Below are positions 21,871 through 33,000 of a stretch of DNA of 64,000 nt, in pieces. The notes under the pieces are model-generated. The model searched no databases. It saw nothing but the letters and a program-made list of their open reading frames with translations, and was not told where the DNA came from. The stretch is from Turritopsis dohrnii (taxonomy: Eukaryota > Cnidaria > Hydrozoa > Anthoathecata > Oceaniidae). Where the stretch lies: assembly GCA_027922465.2 (NCBI GenBank), contig BQMF02000054.1:124001-188000 (forward strand), in the 5' to 3' direction. How positions within the stretch are numbered: position 1 is the stretch's first letter; each line of letters opens with the position of its first letter. The translations under genes were made by a program, and so were the position numbers.

Positions 21871-22870
21871 AGGGTTTATATTTTTATTGTTTGTTGTTTG
21901 TTTTTAAATTTACTTGAAAATTTTGTTGAAATTTAGGAACGTCTAGATACAGCATTGTGGAAATGATGTATAAAATTTTTGCAGGAGTCACTATAATGAG
22001 ATAGCTGAAGGTAGAGCAGATATTCTTTTTTTTCTTTAGAAAGAGTGACTATGTCAAAATTTTGCTTTTGCAAATGGAACATCCATTTCCACTTTCTCAG
22101 TTTCTTACTAAAATATTACATTACGTTTTTTTGTTTGCTTATTCGCTTTTTTTAGAGAAACACACACGTACACTAATTTTCGCGCGTATTAACTTTTCGT
22201 GGAATCAGCAAAAATTCTCTAAACTCGTTTTTTGTTTTGGTTTTTTTGTTTATATTTATTTGTTTATATTGATTTTTGCTTCTATTGGTTTTTGTTTTCG
22301 CCTTTGTTACGTTGACACTCATGCAAAATTGTGGTAAAAGAGTCAATCCCAATTCCAAGTTTCCAAATTTATGTATTTCGTTATTATAAAGACATCCGAA
22401 CTTTTTTCTCGTCTTGAGTTACTTGCCCGATTCTTGAACAATTTCATTTTTATTACGCTTTTTGGAACTGATTTTAAGATAGTAATTGCGTGCAGAAGTT
22501 GTAGTCATAATATATTAATATTACTACAGTTTTGCTATCATCCTAAATTACAGTATACACAAGATATCATAAGTTATTGATCAGGTCAATAAGTGTAACG
22601 AAAGTGTCTCGTCCCTCTGTGTCTGTTTTAGCAAATCCTATGTTGTTGCTGTACATAAGCGTAATGGCTAGTTCTTGAAATTCATCCGAACAGAAATTCT
22701 CTGGCCCATTGCTGTAATAGAAGATTTTACTGATTTTACTGTAGATGTGTGTAACTTTAGAACTACTACTTATTTCTAGTTCATACTTCGTCATTATCAT
22801 CACCCTAAAATTCCTGATCCAATTCGTACAAAGATGTTATACTCACTCATATCAGTAAAAACAATGGGAA
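21871..22870. other. T-rich non-coding gap
   Basis: There is no gene and no clear repeat. Short open frames at 22062-22337 and 22567-22803 (minus) show no motif. Confidence 0.35.
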
Positions 22871-22929
22871 ATTTTATTTCATAAAATCTCCGTCGATCTA
22901 ATACTGGATTCTCCCAACCTTATCGCGTT
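22871..22929 (+). repeat. DIRS left inverted terminal repeat
   Basis: Inverse complement of 27270-27328 with few mismatches. It is followed by a GC-rich patch (aaaggtcggccctacgggcc). Confidence 0.8.
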
Positions 22930-23184
22930 AGCGAAAGGTCGGCCCTACGGGCCGTTCTACCCCTCTTTCAATCTTGTTTGCCAAGCGAAGCGGACGTAAA
23001 CAAAACGAAGGTAAATTATCTCTAATTACGATCGGATTATATCCTCTCAAATTTCATTATAATTGACGTATGAAGTAGGTTTTCACATCAAGAAACGTAC
23101 TGTTTATATAAGCCAGATGCTAGTTCGTGGAAGGTATAAACCTCCATTGAATTCTTCGCCTTTATTTTCTTTTATCTCAGAAAC

Positions 23185-24250
23185 ATGGCGAGCAACGAGG
23201 CTGAATCAATCCCACTTGTGGATAACGTACTTGACATAACCGAAATACGAGACACGGGGACTGAAAATAACGCCAGTGTTATCGATGAAGGACGGAAAAG
23301 AGCATATAGCCAATCTTCCTTGGAAGATGAGGATGGTGAGGATTATTTCCCACCATCCAAAAAATTTCAAGTCATTTCCAATGATAAGGTTAATGACTGG
23401 ACCTTAACAGATGAAATGTTGACTTTAAATCACAACAGACACCAGTCAGGAAGTTTAGTAGATAACAAAACGACAATCCTTTGACAAATCCATATATTGA
23501 CTAGCTTTCGGAGGAGTCTCCCTCCATGCTCACGTCTACTGTTATATAAAATTTTTTTACACGTTTCAGTTTAAATAAGTTACAATACCGTGTCAAATTA
23601 TAATAAGTACAATACCGTGTCAAATTAGATATTCTAAAATAATTCTAAAGGCATTGATTGGATGGCTCTATTGAGAGAAGGTTTATCACGGTTTATCAAA
23701 AGGCTCTCCATCAAAAGAAAGTATGTTACAAAGCTCACCTATTCCTGCGAACATGGCAGGAGTGGCCAAATTAGATGATTTTGTTAAAAGCATATTAGAA
23801 GAACATAAAAAATATCCCGAGCTTCAGATAGATACGATCCTTAAAAAATTACAACAGAAAATCCTTAACATCATGGGTCCATTAGGAAGCCTATGGATGA
23901 CCATGGAAAACGCTGTTGATAGCAAGAAGCCCAATGTGCAAGTAAGCCTGGACGATGTGAATGAACTTATTTAGAAGTCAATAACAATGACTGGTCAAGC
24001 ATTTAATGCTTTGACCTATCAAAGACGCTTGAATGCCTTATCATCGTTAATGAAAGATGGTCAAGCTAAGACCGTGCTTAAAGAAAAAGCCAATATCATG
24101 GACGGTCAATCAGATTTATTCGGTATTCAATTCAAAGATGATTGGTCCACAACAATGAAGGTAAAACAAAAATATTCAGAGCTTATTCGCAAAGAAATGG
24201 TCGGTTTCAGCAGCAGTAGTCGAGGTCGTCGTGGGCAGCCCTTTCGAGGT
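23185..24250 (+). pseudogene. DIRS gag-like gene, interrupted
   Basis: It starts at ATG 23185 (MASNEAESIPLVDNVLDITE), with an acidic N-terminus and a KR-rich segment. The frame breaks at 23484. Later pieces, 23723-23974 and from 23987, read YQRRLNALSSLMKDGQAKTV and DLFGIQFKDDW, then an RG-rich tail (SSRGRRGQPFRGG) typical of DIRS Gag C-termini. The protein would package RNA. At least two breaks are present. Confidence 0.6.
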
Positions 24251-25960
24251 GGCCCCCCGTTCAGAAGTTGTAGAACGGGAGGGCGAATGGTATCCTTGGT
24301 TAGAGGAGGCGTATTACCACAAACTAAGTGTAACCAAGGTAAGACCACAATTAAATTTTCCTTTCAAGGTTCCCGAAAGTCTGAGTGTGAATCTACAGAA
24401 TGTACACCCCTTAGTTCTGAATCTGTTCAAAAGAAATATACCAAATGTTCCATTAACAGGGCGAATAAAACATTTCAAGGAAAACTGGAGAGTGTTGACT
24501 CAAGATCCACAAATATTAAGTATTGTAGAGGGATACGAAATACCTTTTGCCTGCAAACCATACCAATCGCATTCCCCTCCTCCATTTCACATGTCTCGGG
24601 AAGAGACAACATTGATAGATTCAGAAGTAAAAGAAATGTTAGAGAAGGGTGCGGTCCACAAAGTTCGACCAGAAAATGGTCAATTTCTAAGCAACTTTTT
24701 TCTGGTGCCAAAGAAAGATGGGGGAAATCGTCCAGTAATAAATCTGAAGCACCTCAACAGCTTCATACCTTACCAACATTCCAAAATGGAAGGTTTGCAT
24801 CTTTTGAAAGATCTTCTCCAAAAAGACGATTACATGTGCAAGATCGATTTAAAGGATGCATACTTTTGCATTCCATTAGGAAAGAAATCGACACGATTTG
24901 TAAGGTTCCGGTGGGAAGGAAATCTTTACGAGTTCCTGTGTCTATGTTTCGGCCTGGGCCCGGCTCCACAGATTTTTACGAAGCTTCTAAAAATTCCAAT
25001 ATCAGTTTTGAGACGAATCCAAGTCAGGATAATTGTCTTCTTAGACGACATGCTGTTGTTAGCTCGGTTTTTGCAATAGTCGAGCTGACACGTGCACGAG
25101 ATACATTGATTTTTCTGTTGCAACATCTAGGCTTCATAATAAATCAGAAAAAGTCTCAGTTAGCCCCTGTTCAACAAATAGAGTTTCTTGGTCTAATGAT
25201 CAACTCAAAGACTTTGACCCTAGCCTTGCCTCAGGACAAGATACAAAAAATTCAAAATTTGTGCTCTCAAATGATCTTCAAACAACAAACAACAGTTTTG
25301 GAACTTACACAGCTAATAGGAAAACTATCGTTCACAGCACAAGCAGTGCTACCTGGGAGAATACAACATCGGTTTTTGCAAAGGCAAAATTGCATTCCTA
25401 TCGAACAACTATTACCCTGAACAGAGACTCAATGGAGGAATTGAAATGGTGGAAGGAGAATTTAACCCTTCAAAATGGCAAGCAATTAAAAATTCAACCA
25501 CCAGATTTTATAATACAGACCGATGCCTCCAAAAAAGGTTGGGGAGCCAATTGTCAGGGTCAATCCACAGGGGGTCAGTGGTCTCTCATGGAACAGAAAA
25601 AACACATAAATGTCTTGGAGCTCTTAGCAGTGAAATTAGCACTTCTCTCCTTTACCAAGAACAAGACATCAGTATCGATTCATCTACAAATAGACAATGT
25701 TACAGCATTGAGCTACTTAGTAAAAATGGGTGGGACCCACAACAAGGAACTACTACAAATCTCCAAGGAAATTTGGGATTATTTAGGGTCTCAAAAGATC
25801 ACGATTACTGCAGAGTATCTACCAAATCATTTAAATATTGTGGCGGACTGGGAGTCCAGGAATACACTGGAAAGCAGCGAGTGGAAACTGAATCCCAGTG
25901 TTTACTCGCATTATTCAGAGAAGGGGAACGCCCTAAGCGGATCTGTTTACCTCCCGACTG
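24231..25960 (+). pseudogene. DIRS reverse transcriptase and RNase H, three frames
   Basis: The RT fingers and palm read from 24231: FFLVPKKDGGNRPVINLKHL, MCKIDLKDAYFCIPL, CFGLGPAPQIFTKLL and the catalytic FLDDML. After a shift near 25075 the thumb continues in another frame (LQHLGFIINQKKSQL, IEFLGLMINSKTLTL). After a second shift near 25300-25420 RNase H follows: IQTDASKKGWGA, INVLELLAVKLAL, LQIDNVTALSYL and HLNIVADWESR. The catalytic acidic residues of both enzymes are present, but two frameshifts disable the chain. Confidence 0.85.
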
Positions 25961-26329
25961 AACAAACAGTTGAAACAATACATGTCATGGAGAGCGGATC
26001 CGGGAAGTCTTGCCACAGATGCTCTTCAACAACAGTGGGGGAATATGTTCGGGTATGCTTTTCCCCCGTTCTGTCTAGTGGGAAAGGTCCTCACAAAAAC
26101 AAGGGTGGAGAAAACGAAACTTCTACTAATAACACCAGCCTGGCAAACACAGGCTTGGTATGCCGATTTACTCCAGATGTCAATAGCCAACCCTATCCTC
26201 CTGCCTCGAGTGCGCTGGTTATTGCAGAATCCGGCAGGGGATTATCACCCGTTGTTAATGCAAGGTCAACTGCAACTAGTGGCTTGGAGAGTTTCCGGGA
26301 ATGTTTGGAAACAGAGGGTTTATCGAAAC

Positions 26330-27320
26330 AAGCTGAAACACTTGTCATCAATAGCAGAAGAAGAGGGTCGTTATCTAATTACGAATCGGCCTGGCGAAAG
26401 TGGACTAGCTGGTGTGTGCAACAACAGCATGATCCCATTCGATGTAATGTGAATGTTATAGCAAATTATTTGGCATATATGTTTCAGCAGCAATATGAGT
26501 ATAACACAGTTAACGCACATAGGTCGGCTATCTCAGCATACCATGAGGTAATTGATAATAGGCCAGTGGGGGAACATCCGCGCATTTGTTCTTTAATGGC
26601 GGGGATCTTCAATCTTCGTCCGCCGAAACCCCGGACCGCATATGTTTGGGATGTCCAGACAGTGTTAAACTATTTTGATTCACTATCACTCAATGAAGAT
26701 TTACCGGTGAGGTTATTATCACACAAGGTTGCGACACTTCTAGCCCTCACGTCAGCATCGAGAGGTTCCGAAATTCGACATCTTAATATAGCTTATATGG
26801 TAAGATCAGAGAATAAATACACTTTCACTTTACATAAATTAACAAAAAGTAGAAGAAGAGGCAATCGGCCAATAAGTATAGTATATAACGGATACCAAAG
26901 TAATAAAAAACTTTGTGATGCGATAGATGAATACTTAATGGTTTCACAACCATGGAGAGTTGCTGGTGATCAGAAGCAACTACTGTTATCAGCATTGAAT
27001 CCTCATCAAGAAGTGGTCACATCAACGATAGCGCAATGGATAAAATCAGCGCTTGCAGAGTCAGGAATTGATACACAGCAGTTCACGGCACATTCCACCA
27101 GATCGGCTTCTACGTCAAAAGCCTCTTTGAAAGGATTGTCGATAAAAGAAGTCCTAGACCGAGGAAATTGGTCCTCACAAGTGAATACACTTGGCAGCGC
27201 CACTATCATAAGGACATAGAGGAAGGATCTCAAAAATTTCAAAAAATTATAGGTTCAGGAGACGCTTTAAACGCGGTAAGGTTGGGAGAATCCAGTATTA
27301 GATCGACGGAGATTTTATGA
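26330..27320 (+). pseudogene. DIRS tyrosine recombinase, catalytic Tyr out of frame
   Basis: It shares a long open frame with RNase H (25261-27219). Core motifs are LALTSASRGSEIRHL (first Arg) and FTAHSTRSASTSKA (HxxR). The expected Tyr motif is read only after a shift near 27183, as QRHYHKD, and that frame runs on into the right terminal repeat. The enzyme would join circular DIRS DNA to the genome. Confidence 0.8.
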
Positions 27321-27328
27321 AATAAAAT
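27270..27328 (+). repeat. DIRS right inverted terminal repeat
   Basis: Inverse complement of 22871-22929. The recombinase frame runs into it. Immediately after it, 27330-27366 resembles the outer end of the DIRS remnant at 36308-36645. Confidence 0.8.
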
Positions 27329-27526
27329 ACCTATTTACGTAAGGCGCAATGTAAATTAGATTTTTTTGCGTAAACTGACCGTTAAAGATGGCGGATGTGT
27401 TTATAAACAAAGATATTGAAAGTGAAAATGTTTTGAGTCGCAAATCGTCATTAAACGAAGAAACTTGCTGAATCAAAAAGTGGAATTTCACTATTCTACA
27501 GATATTTGTTTACCGATATGGATTCT
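27329..27526. other. Junction between DIRS and retroelement copy B
   Basis: A short segment, ctatttacgtaaggcgcaat, matches inversely the right flank of the DIRS remnant near 36650. The rest may be the 5' leader of retroelement copy B. Confidence 0.35.
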
Positions 27527-29798
27527 AACGCTGAGGGAAATACGGTCGTTTAAAGCAATGAATGTTATCGTTGCAAAAGCACTTTCAAGACTTATAGAGG
27601 CTTGATGCAACATATAAAATTTTGTCAGCAAGATCCACACGATAATCAAAGCTCAAAAATAAAGTTAGCGAACAAGCAACTGTGATCCAAAAACCGATGA
27701 AATACAACATGAATGATATGTTCAGATGGAAAGATGTTGACGGAAAAGTGTTCAAAGACTCATTAAATAAAGTGTACGATCAGATTGTTTATTGGCGAAA
27801 GAATTTATTCCTACTCCCGACAGGTGCTGCTGGCAAAAAGTACATTGAAGAAACAACACGTCTGATGCAACTCTGGCTAGACGACACCCCATTAAAACAG
27901 ATTGCAATGAAAGCCATTCATGTGATGCCTGCGTTATTGTTACAAAAACCAAGCAAAAGATCTAAATCTAAAGATCATCTTAAAGCACTTGAACGCAGAA
28001 TGATATTGTAGGAAGACGGAAATCTCGATGAACTTTTCCTGGAAGCAAAAACAATTCAGCAGAATTTACCGTCAGGTAATAATTCTTCTGGTATTGCTTA
28101 AACATCAAAGAAATTTTGTGACAAAATGAAGAATGGAGATGTAAAAGGCGCTTTGGCAGTACTGTGCAATAATATGGAGAATGGTATTATTCCACTGGAT
28201 GATGATTCATTATTTCAATTAGAGCAAAAACATCCTGACTCAAGTCCTGCAATTTCAGAAAGACGCTGAAAGAATACACTACACAGCATTCAACGAAATT
28301 GACGAAGACCTTGTATTGAAGATGACGTCAATTACAAAGGGAGGAGCTGGACCATCAGGTTTAGATGCGGAAGGATGGAGGAGAATACTCACTTTTTCAC
28401 AATATGGTACGTCAACATCTGAGTTAATCAGTTAGAGAGGTGGCTTTTGCAAATGATATTACATTGTCAGGAAAAATTGAAGATCTGAAAATAACGTGGG
28501 ATGAATTAACAAACGAAGGAAGGAAGTATGGTTACAACCCAAAAGCAAGTAAATCGCACTTAATTGTAAAAGGGAAATTCATCAGCAAAGCTCACATCAT
28601 CTTTGGCAATACTGATATAAACATAACAACTGGAGGAGAGAGACATCTTGGTGCTGTTATCGGATCCGAAAACTTCAAAGTGAAATACATAGATCAGATA
28701 GTGAGCAATTGGAAAAAGCAGCTTGAAACGTTATCACAAATAGCTGAAATTGAACCACAGGCTGCTTATGCTTGCTTTGTGTCAGGTTTCAAGAACAAGT
28801 TAACTTACTTTTTGAGGACAGTTCCGAAGATTAACAAGCAACTAACACCAATTGAAGTTACAATAAATGATAAGTTCATACCTGCAATAACTGGAGGACA
28901 TATATGTTCGGAATTAGAGCGAAAATTGCTAACTTTGCCTGTAAGGATGGGTGGATTGGCAATTACGGATTTCACAAAGACAGCAGGAGTAGAATATGAG
29001 AATTCGAGGAAGAGAATTTGGTTGAAGCAGTCAAGAAACAAGAAATGACATATTCTATTGAGAATAAGCAAATTAGTCGGATTAAGAATGAGATAAGATC
29101 AAAGAAGGACAAAGCTAATGAAGAAATTTTAGAAAATCTTAAACAACAAATGAATACTTCGCAGAAAAGACTACTAGAAGTGAACAGTGAGAAAGGAGCA
29201 TCCAGCTGGTTAAATGTATTACCCAACCCAAAATTTGGTTTCGATCTTAACAAGCAACAATTTTGGGATGCAATAAGATTGCGATATGGGTGGAATATTC
29301 CAAATCTTCCAACGATGTGTACTTGTGGCAAGAAATTTGACATCCAACACAGCATGAGTTGCAAAAAAGGAGGTTTCATGACAATGAGACATAATGATAT
29401 TAGAGATTTAACAGCGTCTCTACTGTCAGAAACGTGTAAAGATGTTGAAGATGAACCTATGTTAACGAAATTAACTGGTGAAGTAATGATCACTCCATCT
29501 GCAAAAAAGTGGCAACGAAGTTCGACTTGATATTAGTGCAAGACATTTTTGGGTAAAAGGCCAAAGAGCATTCTTTGATGAAAGGGTCATTGACCCAAAT
29601 GCTTCGAGGTATTCAACCCAAAGTCTGCAAAAATGTTACGAAAGGAACGAAAAGGAGAAGAAATCAGCATATAATGAACGAATACTAAATATCGAACATG
29701 GTAACTTTACTCCGTTGGTTTTCACTATTCAAGGAGGAATGGGTCGAGAGTGTAAAACGTTTTACAAGCGACTTTCTGAGATGGTTGCTGATAAAAGG
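27527..29798 (+). pseudogene. RLE-type non-LTR-like retroelement copy B, 5' and central part
   Basis: The order on the plus strand starts with a single C2H2 finger (CYRCKSTFKTYRGLMQHIKFC region, 27555-27625). Then comes an N-terminal block with LFLLPTGAAGKKYIEETTRL and LLLQKPSKRSKSKDHLKALE. A pre-RT segment reads KGGAGPSGLDAEGWRRIL, and an internal deletion near 28430 removes much of the RT. It resumes with VAFANDITLSGKIEDL (the FADD-like site, here FAND), a thumb region, and a coiled linker with SKKDKANEEILENLKQQMNT. The RLE part is CTCGKKFDIQHSMSCKKGGF, RHND and RLDI. C2H2-RT-CCHC-RLE is the R2-like architecture. Stops and frameshifts are frequent. The element is cut at 29798 by BEL1 and resumes at 35998. 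Confidence 0.75.
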
Positions 29799-30046
29799 TG
29801 TTTCATTGAAATGACAATTTACCTTTAGATAAGTATATTAGATAAAGAAAAAAAAAAAATGGTGAACAATTATCACTTGGTTACGGACGCTACACCTAAC
29901 GATGTGAGTTATAATAGGGACACTTTGGACACTGTATTATTCTTGAGTTCGTTTAAGTTGATTTATGTTGTGTTTGTATACTTCTTTAGTATCGAAACAT
30001 ATAGTTGATGTTTACGAGACGTTTCGTGTTTTAACCAAGTGAAACA
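29799..30046 (+). repeat. BEL1 5' LTR (248 bp)
   Basis: Direct copy of 35749-35997. It contains an A run near 29845. It presumably carries the promoter for the BEL1 transcript. Confidence 0.92.
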
Positions 30047-30097
30047 TTTCGATAATCGTGTGATGATCAAAAAAGAAACTCGTAATTAAATTGGACA

Positions 30098-33000
30098 TTG
30101 CAACATTCTCAACAAATGGAGACTGCAATACAAGGTCGCGCTCGAAGTGCAAGAGCATTTACACGAAAGTCAAAGGAGGTTAAATCTGCAATCACAGCTG
30201 GTGACGAAATGGAGCTGATCAGCTGGCGTTTCGAAGAATGTAAAGAATTATGGCATACTGTGCAGGAGAAGCATGATGATTACATTGATCAGGTTGATCA
30301 GACAAATGAGGAGCTCATGAAAGCTGAAGAATCTTGGTTAGAAGAACACCAACAAAATTTCATGACTCTAGAGAGATTGAAAATCCAATATCAAAAAGAT
30401 AAACAGGAAAGCTCAAATAAGAGAGATCAAGATCTGAAGAGACAGGCAGATGAACAGAATCAAGCAAGAGAAATGGAGAAGAATACGGCGAATATTCTTA
30501 AGGCTGATCGTCTTCGAGAAGTGAGAGCAGCAGCATTTCAAAGTCATTCAGAGAATCTAATAAGCTTGATCGATATCGAATCAGAAAAGGAAAATCCTTG
30601 TGTTGAAATCGTAAAGGAAGCCTACGAGGAACTTAAGGAGCAATTTGATCAATGCAAAGCCAGTCAGAATGATTACTTGATGTTAATTAGCGCTGAAAGA
30701 GTCCAACAAGAAATCGAGTGGTTGGAAATTCTAAGAAAGCGATGTCTCTCTCTAAGTCAACGTGCCGGCTTATTCTTTCAACAGTACGACAAACAACCAG
30801 TCATATCGCCATCTTTGAGATCTCATAACGAATCTGGAATAAAATTAGAGAACATGAAAATGCCCACATTCAAGGGTAATATTCGAGACTATCCAAGATT
30901 TAAATCTGACTTTAATAAACAAGTTGCACCTCAGACGAGAAACTCCGAAGCAACAGCATATGCACTGAAGTCTTGTCTTTCAGAAGGACCGTATGAAGTA
31001 GTCAGGAATGTAGATGATGACATTGATGAAATGTGGAAAAGACTAGATGATAAGTATGGTAGGACAGAAAAATTAACTGAGACAATCATGTACGACATCA
31101 GAAAATTTAAAAGGATCAAGGAAGGTGAAGAAAAGATCTTCATAGAATTTGTTGACACTATTGAAAGAGGTTATCGCGACTTGCAAAGGATGCATGTAGA
31201 GCATGAAATGTCTAACACTACTGTATTAAGCATTTTGGAAGAAAAGCTCCCTAAGAACATCAGGAGAGATTGGTCGAGGAAAGTCAACAATGAAGACAAC
31301 AAAGTTGATGAAGCCAGTAGATTCCCAACATTTTTAAAATTCCTGCTTGAACAAAAACGCATTATTGAATACGAGTCTGCCGAAATTCGAATTGGATCAT
31401 TAGATATTACTGCTCCTGTGCATCACATGAATGCAAAGAAAGAAGAGGAAACTGCTTCAGAAACAACAAAAAGTTCAAAATGTTTAGTGCATGCTTCAGC
31501 CAACCACACAACACCTAATTGCAGAGTTTACTTGGAAAAATCACCCAGGGAAAGGATTGAACTCATCAAATCAAAAAGAGCCTGCTGGACATGCTTAAGA
31601 GTAGGCCACAGATCTGTTGATTGTTTTCATAGAGAAAAGTGTTCTGCAGATGAAGCTTGTGAAAAGTACCATCACGAGTCACTACATCAAGCGCACGTTG
31701 AAGGAATAACATTTCACACTGGAGATACGATATCTAACAGCTGTCTCCTTCAGTTAATGAAGATCAAATCAGGAACCAATCCTTCAACCAGTTTGAATGT
31801 TCTTTGGGATGGAGGAGCAACTATAAGCCTCATAACATTTACTAAAGCGAAAGTTTTAGGTTTGATTGGGAAACCGGTAAAATTAGGAGTCATCAAAATT
31901 GGGGGCGAGAAGCAAGAAATACGATCATCTTCTTATCATTTACCTTTAACAGATAAGAGCGGGAAAGTGGTTTATTTTCAAGTTTATGGAATTGATAAAA
32001 TTTCGACTGAAGTGAGCAGAAAGGATTTGATAAACATCAAACACCTATTCACAGGTTTGGAGCATGAAGAACTCGAACGTCCTGTTGGGGAGATAGACAT
32101 ACTGATTGGATTTGAGTATGCAGGATTCCACCCAATCAGAGAACAATCTTATGGGCATCTCCTGCTTCTATCAAACAGATTTGGAAGATGCATAGGAGGA
32201 AGCCACCGATTGTTGGAAGAAAACACAAAGAAAATAGTTCAGCATGTGCAGATTCTTCATGTAGACAAGATCAGCTTGAATGACTTCTTTGAATTAGAAG
32301 CTTTGGGTGTTCAATGCACTCCAAAATGTGGCAGTTGTCGCTGTGGAAAGTGTCCAATCGGTGGGAAGCAGTACACTCTGAAGGAAGAAAGAGAACTCCA
32401 TATGATAGAAGAAGGATTGACGCATGTCATTGATCATTGGGAAGCTCGATACCCATGGATAAAGAACCCCTATGATCTTCCTGACAACAAGATCGCAGCA
32501 CTAGCAATGCTGAAATTCACCGAACGACGATTGTCAATGAATCCTAGCCATTTAGAAACCTATAACTCACAAATACAAGATATGATTGAGAGAGGAGTTG
32601 CTAGAAAATTATCAAATATGGAGTTACAAGGGTATAAGGGACCAGTTTTCTACCTCAGCCACCACGAAGTCTTAAAACCTGATTCAATGTCAACACCTTG
32701 CCGCATCGTATTCAATTCTTCAGCCAACTTCAAAGGTCATGTTTTAAATGAATACTGGGCCAAAGGACCAGATTTACTGAACAATTTACTAGGGATCTTG
32801 ATTAGATTCAGGGAGAATAAAGTGGCAATAACCGCAGACATCAAGAAAATGTATCATGCTGTTAAAATTGAGGAGATAGACCAACACACCCATCGATTTT
32901 TGTGGAGAGAGACTCCAGAGAAAGATCCAGACACATTCGTTATTACTTCTGTTTCTTTCGGTGATCGTCCTGCCGGAAATATTGCTACCGTTGCCCTACG

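Larger units (their letters stand above)
22871..27328 (+). mobile_element. DIRS-type tyrosine-recombinase retrotransposon, 4.46 kb
   Basis: Inverted terminal repeats of about 59 bp (22871-22929 and 27270-27328) share attttattt/aaataaaat ends, gatctaatactggattctcc and aaccttatcgcg. The internal order is gag-like, RT, RNase H, tyrosine recombinase. This is diagnostic of DIRS elements, which integrate as circles through the recombinase and leave no target duplication. All frames are interrupted, so this copy is dead. Confidence 0.88.

Noticed and set aside
24475..24711. Minus-strand frames across the DIRS RT
   Set aside because: They overlap a region with clear RT motifs on the plus strand and have none of their own.
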